A stretch of DNA of 64,000 nucleotides, taken from NCBI GenBank assembly GCA_008828725.1, contig MEHQ01003939.1, positions 99,692-163,691 of the forward strand, in the 5' to 3' direction. The DNA is from Saccharina japonica. Lineage: Eukaryota > Sar > Phaeophyceae > Laminariales > Laminariaceae. Under the pieces are notes generated by a model. It was not told the origin of the DNA, searched no databases, and saw only the letters and a program-made list of their open reading frames with translations. Below are positions 44,888 to 55,497 of the stretch, piece by piece (within the stretch, counting starts at the first letter, position 1; the number at the start of each line of letters is the position of its first letter). The position numbers and the translations under genes were made by a program.

Positions 44888-44931
44888 AAAGACAGTGCAC
44901 CATTTCCTGCCGAGACTTTGCCACCTTGGGA

Positions 44932-45375
44932 CTACTCAAATCCACAAAAAAAACTCATGAGCGTCTTACCTGCTCGTGCGAGCGTGGACTGCTTAATGCT
45001 CTTGCGAAGCACCTTCGCCATGGAGCACCCCTTGCATGTCAGTAGGTTTCCCTCGCGAACAAAGATTTGCTGCTCCGCGGTCTTGCAGAGTAAAACCTCG
45101 TGGGAGTGTCCAGCCGCGCAGTGGTAGTTGTTGATGTCGACCACGGGCTTATTGGGCTGTTGCCCTGGAGCGAGTACAGCACAGGATTTTTCCCCACTAC
45201 TGCTGTCGACTCGGTAGCCGTAAAGGCTGTACAGGTTCCCACTCAACGGAAACACGATCGAACGCTCTGACTTGAGCCGGACTACAATCCCCGAGCGGCA
45301 CCCTTCTAAGGTGTGGCCGATTGGGACGAGAGTGGGCAGGAAAAATAGGATAGCCGAGGTCTGGCACGTGCGCAA
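44932..45375 (-). pseudogene. Copia pre-integrase zinc-finger region
   Basis: This 147-codon frame carries the HHCC zinc finger that precedes copia integrases: NNYHCAAGHSHEVLLC, about 20 residues, then LTCKGCSMAKVLRK. Upstream is the usual Ser/Leu-rich stretch with SGNLYSLYGY. It is cut from the integrase core by a stop/frameshift near 44,900. The family places the protease just before this; I could not recognise an intact DSG-type protease site between 45,400 and 45,600. Confidence 0.75.
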
Positions 45376-45613
45376 CGTTTGTAATCAGCACTTGCACGAG
45401 ACCGTTTCAGGACCGAAAGACAAGGCGAACATCACTGTACCCTTCGATAGAGCGAGTTGAACTATCGGCGATGCGCAGTTTCAAGTTGCACTATCTGTAG
45501 TTGATCATGCAACCTGCTGAGGGCGTCATGTGAGTAGACGCTCCACTATCGCAAATCCAAGCCTCGTCTCCTACCTGCCAAGCCGACTCTCTTCCCCCAT
45601 TCTCCCCAAACCG

Positions 45614-46055
45614 TCATTGCACTCGCATGTCTCTTCGACCTTGAAAACTGAAGCCTGAGCCGTCGTCGTCCGTCGTCCCAACCTTGGTCGATACCGCCAG
45701 CACAGCGTCTTCCTTCGACGAGGGGCAGATATCTGCAGTGTGTCCCAGTCTATTGCATAGGCTGCATCGATCCTCCTTAGACGTGGGGAAGACATCGGCA
45801 GCGTGCCCCCGTCTTCGGCATCGGCTGCATAGCTTCGCCGTACAATCGGGACTGATATGGCCCTTCTTGCCACACCTGCAGCACCTCACCTCGGGGGCGC
45901 TACCTTCGGCGACTTCGGCGTTGCTTCCACCACCATCGGCAGCCACGGCGCCTCTTCCGTGCTTCCCCTGCTTTCCGCCTTTCCCTTTGCCGCCGTCTGC
46001 ACCTGTTCCGCGTCGTCCGCCGCCGCCGCTGGCGCACATAGCTTGGTCAGCATGG
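45614..46055 (-). pseudogene. Copia Gag, zinc-knuckle part
   Basis: Three CCHC-type knuckles are readable: CCRCGKKGHISPDC (intact), CSRCRRRGHAADVF (last Cys replaced by Phe) and CSLCNRLGHTADIC (intact). They are preceded by a Gly/Lys/Ala-rich linker lying in a 166-bp tandem duplication (45,901-46,232) that shifts the frame. CCHC knuckles bind the element's RNA. Confidence 0.8.
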
Positions 46056-46232
46056 CTAGCATTGGCTACCTTCGGCGACTTCGGCGTTGCTGCTACCACC
46101 ATCGGCAGCCACGGCGCCTCTTCCGTGCTTCCCCTGATTTCCGCCTTTCCCTTTGCCGCCGTCTGAACCTGTTCCGCGTCGTCCGCCGCCGCCGCCGGCG
46201 CACATAGCTTGGTCAGCATGGCTAGCGTTGGA
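45901..46232. repeat. 166-bp tandem duplication inside copia gag
   Basis: The sequence starting TACCTTCGGCGACTTCGGCG at 45,901 is repeated from 46,067, with about ten differences. Because 166 is not a multiple of three, the duplication shifts the Gag frame. The two copies differ by about 5 percent, so it is not a recent assembly stutter. Confidence 0.85.
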
Positions 46233-46671
46233 CCTTTGTTCCCTGTTTCCAGAAAGTCGGTGGTGCCTCTCTCGAACAACCTTGATGATGTCATCGCGGT
46301 CGATACTGTCACGAGATGCCAGGTTCCGTGCCCCCACCTCGTACTCGGCAGCGCCGATGAAGATGGTGTACAGCGTGTTGTCGTTGAGTGTCAGACTTGC
46401 TGTACGCATCTCAGCGGGTTGCTCTCCGGCGCTATCTTAAACCTATTAAGTCGTCAAGATAGGTTGGATTTACCCCCCCCGTAGTTTCAGGGCCGTACCA
46501 CGCAAGGAGAGCGTCCGACGCCTCCCTCGGCGAAGTACACCTGTGCAGTATACTCTTATCGCTCTTGCTCTTGAGAGCGGTCGACAGGAAATTCCACGCC
46601 AGTTTATGTATGTGTTGATTGGTCTCTAAAGGTGTACGTCGTTGGCACGGGAACGCGTCGTGGTGACTCAA
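46056..46671 (-). pseudogene. Copia Gag, N-terminal part
   Basis: The frame 46,432-46,671 contains AWNFLSTALKSKSDKSILHR followed by a Cys/Ser/Arg-rich segment and LLAWYGP, the pattern of the copia Gag (UBN2 / Retrotran_gag_2) domain. It is continued after a frame change by 46,056-46,409 (TLNDNTLYTIFIGAAEYEV, then Gly- and Lys-rich). There is no ATG at the visible start. Gag forms the virus-like particle of the retrotransposon. Confidence 0.7.
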
Positions 46672-47133
46672 GACAGCAATAAAATATAAAGTTTATCTCG
46701 TATTAGTACAGGGCCGTCAAGTGGGAGCTCGTGCTGGAACTCGAAAAGGGCATCATCCAGCATGCTGCCAGACAGGAACATCCCAGATCAGTCGCAATTC
46801 AACCGATAATTATCCACCGATTCCCCACCGATTAACCACCAATTAACCGCAGGTATACTGTTACACAAGATGCCTCATCAATATATGGAACTCCCTAACA
46901 TACTCCATCGTATTTTTGAGTACAGACAAAAGTATGTGTACACTTTTGCGGCTATACCCCCTTGCGACAAGTACCAAGGTTTCAGTGTCTATTTCCCCTA
47001 CGGGAATGTATTGCGGTGGATCCGACACGAAAGCAGACAAGAATCCTACTCCTTTTGCGTGATAACGAGCGTCCTCTATCCAAGAGGTAACTCCGGGTTT
47101 CAGACCACTAAACGATGGTGCAGCGTTATGCTT
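46672..47133. other. Segment upstream of copia without a recognised gene
   Basis: A short palindromic-looking A/C-rich repeat (CCGATTCCCCACCGATTAAC) lies near 46,817. I searched it for the LTR and did not find one. An ATG frame at 46,870-47,229 (119 codons, plus strand, Tyr/Arg-rich) overlaps the opposite-strand pseudogene and has no recognised family. Confidence 0.35.
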
Positions 47134-47887
47134 CTAGGCCAAATGGCGCGAGATAGGCATATCCGAACCACCACCCAAATCACCGCCTGGGAATACATCC
47201 CATTCGCCAACCCTCTTTGTCTGGTCTAGCTGGCCCCTAACTGGGCCCACCTTGGCAGGAACAGCAGCCTCTCTGCATCCCGTCGCCCCGAGATTGCGTG
47301 AGGCGTCCGCACGCAAAGTTGCCTGCCTTCCTCCTGTTGTGTCTCCTTCCACTCCTACAGTAACAGCAGGAGTTTCTCGGACAGCAGAGGGTTCAGCCCC
47401 TATTAATAGCGGGCCTTCCCTTCCAGCAGCGCTGCTGTTCCCAGCACTGCTGGACTCAGATCGGCCTTTGTCCCTCATGAACTCGGCCATCATCTCCCTC
47501 ATGGCAGGCTTCATCGACGGTTGCCTCTGCTCGACCACCAGCTGATCCTCGCTTCTCAGCTTTTGAACCTAATATTTTGGGGGGTCTTGCTCTTCCTGAT
47601 CTGACCTTTTTGAAGACATCCTTGACTTCTTGTTCCAGACCTGAAAACTTCAAGCTTTTGAGTACCACACTATTAGTGTGTTCGTAGTTTCCTAATATGG
47701 ACGCCCTGACTGCCCTGCAGTCTGATAAGGTGCTTTGAGGTCGATGCATTAGAGGACAGAGGAAGAGGGAGAGAGAGCGGAGTGCTCGAACTCTACTCTC
47801 GTACGAGGCAACGTTCCTTAATAACGCCTGCGAATATATACGCAACCCTCTACAATTTTTGTAACAGTCATTGCTGACACGATCCAA
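47134..47887 (-). pseudogene. Unassigned Gag-like protein with one frameshift
   Basis: Two overlapping frames (47,456-47,887 and 47,134-47,538) read as one protein of about 240 residues with a single frame change near 47,545. The first has a helical part ending SGLEQEVKDVFKKVRSGRAR; the second has MKPAMREMMAEFMRDKGRSE and a long Gly/Ala/Thr-rich tail. Size, basic-helical start and disordered tail resemble retroelement Gag proteins, but there is no zinc knuckle and I cannot name the family. No ATG is present at its 5' end. Confidence 0.3.
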
Positions 47888-48548
47888 ACGAACAGTACCG
47901 GACTCTTCAAGATGAGGACATCCTCCCGCCGACGTGGGCTTAACTATTGTTCCCGAATGTAGATAATTAGGGCCGGGAACTGGCGCAGTCTATTCTGCCG
48001 GTACATGTATGCCGGCAGTAGTACACTTCTACTGGCTGGGAACACCAGTATATCGGAGCCGTATATTGAAACGTGTAAAACAAAGTACAAAACACGTATG
48101 TCCCACAAAATGCAATCCCATACAGTTGGAATCCTCACAAATAAAGCAATGAGCAACGCGAGAGGGAAGAGGCATGAAGGCATGGATTTCTTAGAGCAAG
48201 ATGGACGAGTTCGTTGTTTGTATACACTACTACTGTCGGGCGTGAGCAAGGATATCCACGCGGCCTACCACGATACCGTGGACGAGGAGAGAAGATAAAG
48301 TACACCAAATACCAAACACACACCAGTTGGGTCATAACCGTTTTGTCGAGACCCCACCATATAAAGCACACAGGAGTTAAGCCGCACCAGGATTGTCACC
48401 GGCTGCACCACTACTCACATATATACGGCTAGTATCATTATCGTCAAAGCCCGGGTCGTATGCTTATCATCATCGACTGCCCCCTTAGAAAGCATCATCC
48501 ACGCCGAACATCCTACTGTAGTACCATATCATATCATATTGTCTCGCG

Positions 48549-48610
48549 ACACAATATAAAACCCCAATCTCCGTAGACCAGTATGAAACCCCCAGATATC
48601 CGGACACCAG
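48549..48610 (+). repeat. TATA-containing dispersed repeat, copy 1
   Basis: ACAATATAAAACCCCAATCT then CCGTAGACCAGTATGAAACC and CCCCAGATATCCG is repeated nearly exactly at 51,057-51,115. A more diverged relative lies in the palindrome-1 arms (near 1,245-1,285 and mirror: TAAACCTCAAATCTCTGTAG then ACCAGTATCGACCC). The TATA-like AATATAAAAC makes it a possible promoter or TE end. Confidence 0.65.
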
Positions 48611-48687
48611 TATCGAGCAACCGCATATCAGAAACAGCCTTCCTGTTCGGTGCGCGATACGAGAGGTCCCGAACAGCGTATAATCAA

Positions 48688-48875
48688 TTGCCATGTAAAG
48701 CGATAAATCCCGAAGTCGATAATATATCATTGCCAAGGTAAAACGGCAACCTCAATTTCCACCCTTCATCACTGCCAAATGGCAATCCTAAGTGAGTTAC
48801 ATCCGAAATACTTGCTAAGGTAAAACGGCAATCCTAAAATCCATCCTAACGAATTGCCAAGGTAAAACGGCAACC
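48688..48875 (+). repeat. Cluster of hairpin repeats (TTGCC..GGCAA)
   Basis: TTGCCAAGGTAAAACGGCAA occurs exactly at 48,730-48,749 and 48,853-48,872. Variants are at 48,771 (CTGCCAAATGGCAA) and 48,812 (TTGCTAAGGTAAAACGGCAA), and a relic at 48,688 (TTGCCATGTAAAG). Each can fold with a TTGCC/GGCAA stem and a 10-base loop. Spacing is about 40 bp. Confidence 0.75.
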
Positions 48876-51056
48876 CCGATACCATATATCCCAATCTCGA
48901 TTCCAGTATATATCTCCTCAACTATAGCGAGACAGTACGTACGGGAAGGGGAAACCCCAATAAACCATAGTATGCTGGTACAGCCTTCAAACATAATCAG
49001 AAACACCGTCTTCACATAGATACTGCTGTACAGTACCGCTCGAGAACATCGCCCCCCCCTGTTGTGTGTTCTGTAAGAGAAGAACAACATAACGTCTCTG
49101 ATATATACCATCTCAACCAAGTCTCAACTCGAATTATAGCAGCCCCCCTGCTACACTCTCCCCTCGGAAGAAAATAAGCAAGAACTTAATACTCTACTGC
49201 ATTTGAATTCAAAGTACTGCAGGTATCATTAATATGTTCACCTGTACGTTGTGCGCGATTAGCCAGTAGCTAAAGCGTACGGCACGATCCATCAAGACCA
49301 TCGACATGCTCTACTGGCGTGTTAACCTTACTCGACGTATGGGTACCTCCCAACACTTCGTCCATTTCCTTGAGAACTCCTGAAGTCGCACGTTAATTCT
49401 TCAAATACTTTCCAAAACATCCCATGCATACCGAAAAATCCTACTAATTACTGTAGTATCCCACAAAACCAAAAGCCCCCAAACCCCCGGAAAAACAAAG
49501 GAGCAAACAAGAGAACAAAATCACAACAAGTTCATCACAGAGTCACGGTCAAAGCGAAACGTCTCAGCGTGCAACGGTTTGATGAGAAAGTCGGCATGCT
49601 GCTCTACCGATCGTACGTGTAAATCTCAAAAACTAACCGTTAGACACATGCTCCAGACATCTGCGTCCTAGAATCAAACTATACACAGACACCAGCGCGC
49701 ATAACTGGTCCACCAGAGGCAGACCTCTAACCAGTAACCTTGCGTGCATAGTCCGCACCCACGTATGATATAACCTCAAATGGAATCTACGACCTGCGAT
49801 GGAAAGTCTTCGTCGTGTTACCAAGTACAGCTACTATATCCCCCATGCTCGGTAGACGACAACACATTCATCGCATGGTTGATAGTAAAATGCTGCGATA
49901 CTACAGTAGTGTAACCCCAAAACCCCTCAATCGTAAAATCAAAAACCAAACTCAAGTGTCAAACCCACACACCAGAAACATCAGCGGCCTATATCAAATA
50001 AGCAACGTAGACAACCAAACCAACAGAACGTCGTCGCCGTTGTATGCGTGCACTAACATACAAGACTGCTCGATCCAGCGATAAAACCAAACTATCCTTT
50101 TATCAAAACAAGCATTGGGACCTCGATATGCCAGGTAAAGTATAATCTCTCAATCATACCCCAGGTCATGATATATTGTCTGGCATAACCGATACGTGGT
50201 ACTTTAGAGCTGTAGCTGCCGTTAGTAATCTGATATCGTACTTCAGAATTCGTAGTACAAACGTCAGAATGCCATGTATCAGGTACCAGTATACCAGGTA
50301 CATACCACTATACTAGTGTATTCAATGCAAGCATACTTTGTATCACATCTTCAAACAAACGACTCGGATATGTTTCACCTCCTCAAGCCCTATTGAAACA
50401 AACGACCCATAAATATTCAATTTACTGTAGTTAATTCCTACTGAACGACCCCAACGCCACCGCTCAACCTCCGTCTCCTGCTCTCTACCCCACGGACTTG
50501 ACGCTTTATTGTCTTCCGCCGCGGCATGGATTACACGCAAATCAGCAGAGTGAGGGTGCAGTTTGACAGTTGGGCAAAGGGTTTATCGGGTGCCTAGCTT
50601 CAGCGTCAGGAACAAAGTAAAATCGTTAGATAACGTGTCACCACATCATTATGCACCATGTTTGCGGTAGAATCATGCTATTAACCCCCCCCCTCGTGAT
50701 TCTTCCTATTAATAGCACAACATTAGTGACAAAAATGTTTTGGAAACAAATATTACCTCCGTTTTATCACAACTCAATCAGCACTGCATTTCCATACCTG
50801 GTACACTGTAAGAGTATGCCCTGCAGAATCAGGCCAAAACCAGCAGTAATTTTCCAAGACATTTATATCATGCACTGTACTGTAGAATCAAGCCAAAATC
50901 AGCAGAAATTTCCCAACACATTAGTATCAATCTGAAAACATAGTACGGTATACCAGTATGCAGCAGTCTACCAAATCGTGCACTGCTGCTGTAGACAACA
51001 GGGAGCAGCATCCACGCCGAGGCACCCGTACCGTCTCAGATCATAATGCCTCGGCA

Positions 51057-51115
51057 CACAATATAAAACCCTAATCTCCGTAGACCAGTATGAAACCCCC
51101 AGATATCCGAACACC
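51057..51115 (+). repeat. TATA-containing dispersed repeat, copy 2
   Basis: This differs from the copy at 48,549 at only a few positions over about 58 bp, and both are followed by CGAGCAAC(C/G)GCATA. A third, diverged copy is in the palindrome-1 arms. Confidence 0.65.
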
Positions 51116-51435
51116 AATCGAGCAACGGCATACCACAAACATTATTGTCTCCCGCTACTAAACCATACCCATATTTCCCCCGCATCCCGGTGGGAAGTGA
51201 ATCGAAAATGCGCGAACTTCGCGGCAACAGTATACTGAGGAAATCCAGTCTACTGGCTGCTGGTGTCTACAGTGCAGCACATTGCACTGTATACCTGAGC
51301 CAGTACCCAACCTTATATGGACACTATTACTGTTCAAGGCACCACACCAAATCGTCCAAGAAGCACTGGAGGCAACCAAGTACGTACAGTAGCACGTCGT
51401 CTGCGCTCGCGCGAATTTCCGGGCTGACTTCCTCC

Positions 51436-52242
51436 TTAAAACTGCCGTACACCTGGCCCTGTCCTCAGTCTTTCGCCTTTATGGTGGTCGATTTTCTTGT
51501 GTTTAAAGCCAAGGTCGTCGGCTACTGCTGCCTGTGCCATAGCTTCAACAACGTGTAAGGGGAGCTGCAGGCCTACTGAGTTAAGCCAGTGGTAGTGCCA
51601 GCCCAGGGGATCGCCAATTGTGTCAGCGTACCAAAACTTGATGGACTGATCAGCGAGGATACCAGTAAATAGGATATGGTGAAGGGCCAGCCACTGGCAC
51701 AAAAAAATCGGCAATTCCCTGAGGACAAATGCATTTAATTGCGTTCGCGTTGGTTTGGTGCCGCGCGTTACGTTGTAGAACGTGCTCACGATCCCTGGTC
51801 TAAGGTCCCTATAAACCGCCATCTGAGTCCAGTCGTCGATGATATCGCAATTGGCTTCATACATGCATCGCCACAGGTCGTGGAGATTATTTACGGGCAT
51901 ACCATCCGCGAACGTGTAAGGCTGTGGCCTCGCATTTCCCTCGGCTTCGTGTCTTCCAAACCCTGTATCGCCAACGTGACTGAAGGCGCAGTCGCTGTTC
52001 GCTGGAAGTCGGGGCTTGTTGGCCCGGGAAGTGGTGATCGATACTCTGAAGGAGGACATAACGAGTAACAAAAGCCACAAGAGAGAGCGGCGCAAGATTT
52101 TTGACAGCAAACACCAGTACGAGTAGCCTTTACAAGGGCGCACAAAAAATGTTTCCCGAGACCCACACAACCCCCCCCCTCCCTCAGCCGACCCTAAATG
52201 CAAACATGTTTTGCTCAAATTAAACACTTGTTTCGAAGCCAT
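51436..52242 (-). CDS. Hypothetical protein, 268 residues, with a membrane-like segment
   Basis: The first ATG is at 52,242 (the frame opens nine codons earlier with GTG). Around residues 44-68 a hydrophobic run (SLLWLLLLVMSSF) preceded by Arg could be a signal anchor. The rest has normal globular composition with many aromatic residues (DLWRCMYEANCDIIDDWTQM, FWYADTIGDPLGWHYHWLN) and an invariant-looking FYNVTRGTKPTRTQLNAFVL stretch, unlike the low-complexity ORFs elsewhere. This is the best candidate for a real non-TE gene in the window. I do not recognise a family. Confidence 0.5.
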   Translation of the reverse strand: MASKQVFNLSKTCLHLGSAEGGGGLCGSRETFFVRPCKGYSYWCLLSKILRRSLLWLLLLVMSSFRVSITTSRANKPRLPANSDCAFSHVGDTGFGRHEAEGNARPQPYTFADGMPVNNLHDLWRCMYEANCDIIDDWTQMAVYRDLRPGIVSTFYNVTRGTKPTRTQLNAFVLRELPIFLCQWLALHHILFTGILADQSIKFWYADTIGDPLGWHYHWLNSVGLQLPLHVVEAMAQAAVADDLGFKHKKIDHHKGERLRTGPGVRQF

Positions 52243-53083
52243 ATTGACGTCGAAATTAGTACTAAACACTCATTTCGAAGCCGTATTGAGGTCAGTTGAT
52301 TATTAATAGCAAGACGCGTTGTCGAAACGATACGCCTGGGCCGTACGTATGTTGTTTGTTGTGTGCGTTTCATGGATAAGTCGTTGGGTCATATACTTGA
52401 TGGCCGTTGCAGCCTGCATATATACCACATTTCACCATGGTGCCAACAACTCTTGCGCCGGGATCGTCCCCTCTTGAATCGGGATGTTTCGGGGGCGGGC
52501 ACAACCGAGACGGAGGTGTCTGTGTGCGTGTGTGCGCCCGGTTGCTCGAAAGGTGGGAGACGCTCGTCGTGCGTTGTGCGTCGCGCCCATTCTCGCCGCG
52601 TTTTCGACGGTTTCAAGAAACACTCTCGCCGCGTTTTGGTTCGAACGTACCGCAGCTCCTCTATTACTAGTTTCGAAAGCAGAGGCTCGTAGGTGCACTG
52701 AGCTCGAGCCACCTGCATCACCCTACGTTATTTATGGGCTTGCATGGGCTGCTACATTTGGATCAGGTTTCATCCAGCAAATGTAGCAGGCAAGGCAGCT
52801 TTTGTTCGCCTACACTCAAAGCTCAAAAACAGACCAAGAAAACTCGCCGTTCTGAATGATGGAGTGATTCTCTGCCCAGTCAAGTCAAGTATAATAGTTT
52901 CGTCCCCAGTCCCCAGTCTAATATCAAGTCAATTATTGTGTATAGGAATTAGTGTTGAGTCGTGGTTTATATAGGATTTAGTGAAGTTAAAAAATACCAC
53001 CAACCCCCCCCCCCCCCCCTCAGCAGGCCCGAATACAAAACTTGGAGTGTGGGTCTCGGGAATTTGTTTTTGTGCGCCCTTGA
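52134..53083. repeat. About 35-bp inverted repeat flanking 0.9 kb
   Basis: AAGGGCGCACAAAAAATGTT then TCCCGAGACCCACAC at 52,134-52,168 is matched inverted at 53,047-53,083 (GTGTGGGTCTCGGGAA then TTTGTTTTTGTGCGCCCTT). Each copy also adjoins a C-run followed by CCTCAG. The pair overlaps the 5' part of the 51.4-52.2 kb ORF. It could be a TIR pair of a 950-bp element; no target duplication was seen. Confidence 0.6.
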
Positions 53084-53924
53084 CCTTTACCGTGTTCTTG
53101 ACCCACAAAACGTATTATAGATAAAGTATCAAATATATTACGACTTTTGTGAGGGTCCGCACATTTTTTCAAGATTGTCACAAAAGCCACGCTCGGGTCG
53201 AGCCTTAGCCTGGACTAAGGTTGGGGTTGGGGTTCGGGTTAGGGTTATGTTTGGTGGACGCTTTCTCGTGATTTGAGTTAAAAAACATCCAAGAACACGT
53301 AAAACCAGCTAATGAACAAAACATAAAAATTGGGTATTTTTCTGGTACGATTTGTGGGTTAAAGACCGGTGAAGACGCCTCGCAAAAATGAACATGGCGC
53401 GAACTACGACGTGTGGTTGAAATTCCGTTGTAATGGAGGAGCCCTGCTGCAAAACAATGGTGAGGAGTCAGGGAACGAGAGGTCGGTTCTTTGCCGGGAC
53501 AATCGCAACAAAGTCTTATTGTTCAGAACACTTCACACCGTAATCTACCCATACACTCACTGATGTTTCGTTGAGCGGCGAGCGGCTCGAACGGCCCTCA
53601 GCAGGTTACGGCGCGCACCACGAATGAACGTCTTGTGTCACGGTTTTCCCTCCCTGTGACACTACTTGATTGACTCACAAAGTTGGAGTCTGTACATTAT
53701 GTACAATAAATGTGCCTGAAGCGAGAGGGGTGTCTGCGGGCCTATTGCCTGCCTGTTGCAGTGGAGAGTGCTGGGTTTACTCACGTAGCAAGTTCTGGCA
53801 GATTCAATGATTGGATTGCAATCGATCAACGGAGGTTGCGGCCGCTTCATGTTTCCCCGAACGGGAACAAGGAAAACCAACGTATGATATATCCTTCAAG
53901 ACTGTAGCATATAGAATACACGCC
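52270..53924. other. Region without a recognised gene
   Basis: Short frames at 52,363-52,786 overlap on both strands and look incidental. A C-run of about 15 lies at 53,004. A degenerate telomere-like run (GGTTGGGGTTGGGGTTCGGG then TTAGGGTTATG) is at 53,219-53,249. From 53.1 to 53.35 kb the sequence is AT-rich. Confidence 0.4.
53219..53249 (+). repeat. Telomere-like G-rich run
   Basis: Five degenerate GGTT/GGGTTAG units lie in tandem. Too short and irregular to be a true telomere; resembles the run within the TIR element at 5,336. Confidence 0.45.
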
Positions 53925-54110
53925 AACGGCTTACCATAGATGATATAGAGCTTGTAAAGTTGAGTATCAACTACTGCATTGATCGAATTTACTAAATGCC
54001 GTAGTACTTCACCCGAGGAAGTATAAAACACACGCTCCAGACGTATCACACAGCTTGCAAAGTTGAGTATTAGCCAATCAATCGGTCGAATTTACAGCTG
54101 ACGCATTGGA
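53925..54110 (+). repeat. Promoter-like repeat unit, two partial copies
   Basis: GCTTG(C/T)AAAGTTGAGTAT followed by a C/A-rich gap and GATCGAATTTAC-like sequence occurs near 53,951 and 54,053. The second is preceded by TATAAAAC (54,022) and TCACACAG (54,046). These match the array at 22,744-23,520 in arrangement and in the TCACACAGCTTGCAAA word, though the TATA-to-TCACAC spacing is only 24 bp here. Confidence 0.55.
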
Positions 54111-55083
54111 AATACAGATATACCTGGTATATATATCGGGTGTATATCAAGTCGGGGTGCTTTGCGCATGTTATTATGAGAGACGATTCCACTGATCCAC
54201 CGCTTACCCATGCCGGCTCCCGGCTACGAGCTCCACCCACTGCTTCTCATGACTAAGCAATCCTGTGAATGAGGTATTCCGTTACAGAGTAGAACATAAA
54301 TGATACCGGTAGGTCCTCGTCGCAAGGAGGTGCGGCGGTACTGAAAAGTGTCGTGTCTCTGACTAAAAGCTAAACGTTATTGGTCGCAGCTTGCGTGCGC
54401 TACGGGAGGGGTTTACAAGCACCTAATCCGTATGAGGCTTCTCACACGAGGAGCCACAGTAGTCCAATGCAGGCGTCGAAACAAAAACTGCCTTTGACAC
54501 ATATTGTACCCGTGGCCCAGGAATATCTCCAAAAACGTACATGGGGAACACACAAAGGGCATTCCAACACAAATTCGCGTATATATATATAGCTCCTCAT
54601 TTGCGGAGCCCGCCAGACAGCACCATTTCGGTCAAACTTTATTATCCCTCTCGTATATAGCAAGCGTCGTCGAAAGCTTGCTTTTATGGCCGGTATGGTC
54701 AGCCATGTGATCTCGATACGCGATACTTCACCTGTCAACCGTGTCGCAGGAACACCTTGCATCACTGCTGCCCAGTGACGGGTCAAATACCATGCTCTCA
54801 TTGGAGAACCGAGAGAAGAGTCTGTCGTTTATCATTTCTTCCGCGTTGAAGGTAGTTCGGCAGCTTCCTTCACCTGATCACAAAGCGAGAGCGCGGCACA
54901 CGAAAGTGGCAGACAATACTGTTTACATACTCGTACTGTACCAGGTGTAAGATTAATTGTTAATAGTCCTTTTGGGGACCCGAGTACATGTAGCGGCCGC
55001 GAAACCAAAAAGAGGTAAAACCGATCTTACCGACTGTCTAGAAAGAGCTTTGCAGCATTTGTTTAGTAGCATCGTGCCTGCGC
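54111..55083. other. Region without a recognised gene
   Basis: It contains TATACCTGGTATATATAT near 54,120 and ATATATATATAG near 54,580. Frames on both strands (54,380-54,592, 54,442-54,801) are unremarkable. Confidence 0.35.
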
Positions 55084-55497
55084 ATGTCGTGTACACAATG
55101 TTGCACCGGGGGGTATGGTTCCAAGGTTGGAAAAACCGTGACCCAGTCACGAAACAGGGCAGCTACTGATCAGAAATGGGCAGCACACCCACCGTTAGCA
55201 GCCCCCCTACATAGCTTGCAAGCCCAGCAGCCTACGCAAGAAACCCCAGTTGTAGTCAATCCGATGTCCTACAGCGCTCAAACGAGCTGCTGCCAACACA
55301 GCGATGCGCCTGAACAACAACCTTATTGTATAATACGCGTCCGTAGTGATGATGATGACGATGTCGTTTGGGATCTTCACGACTATGCCGGTTTCGGTAT
55401 GCCCCGCGGGAGACCGGCTCTACCGTTCGCCACCCGACACCGATCAGCGCCGCACCACCGCTCCGGCCATTATGTAGGTACAAGGCGCTTCGCGTAG
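55084..55497 (+). CDS. Hypothetical protein, 137 residues
   Basis: This ATG frame is Gln/Ala/Pro-rich in its first half and has an acidic run (RSDDDDDVVWDLHDY) then an Arg/His-rich end. No domain is recognised. The GAT repeat that encodes the Asp run suggests low-complexity origin. It may be a chance frame. Confidence 0.2.
   Translation: MSCTQCCTGGYGSKVGKTVTQSRNRAATDQKWAAHPPLAAPLHSLQAQQPTQETPVVVNPMSYSAQTSCCQHSDAPEQQPYCIIRVRSDDDDDVVWDLHDYAGFGMPRGRPALPFATRHRSAPHHRSGHYVGTRRFA

Larger units (their letters stand above)
43250..46671 (-). mobile_element. Ty1/copia retrotransposon, internally deleted and frameshifted
   Basis: On the minus strand the copia order is present: Gag with UBN2-like and zinc-knuckle parts (46,671 to 45,614), pre-integrase zinc finger (45,375 to 44,932), integrase core (44,887 to 44,681), integrase C-terminal part (44,505 to 44,293), variable linker and start of reverse transcriptase (to about 43,310). 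Most of the reverse transcriptase and all RNase H are missing before the LTR at 43,249. Several frameshifts and stops separate the pieces. I found no matching 5' LTR upstream of 46,671. Confidence 0.85.
47888..51435. other. 3.5-kb non-coding region with dispersed repeats
   Basis: This stretch is AT-rich and full of short words shared with the rest of the window (CAGTACTG, ACCAGTATAC, ACCAGGTA). It holds the hairpin repeat cluster at 48,688-48,875 and two copies of a TATA-containing repeat (48,549 and 51,057). From 49.4 to 50.1 kb the plus strand is C/A-rich and G-poor. Frames here are under 105 codons and none is convincing. Confidence 0.5.

Noticed and set aside
48688-48875. A possible CRISPR-like array of hairpin repeats
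   Set aside because: Repeats are few and vary, spacers are about 20 bp and irregular, no cas gene is present and the DNA is eukaryotic.
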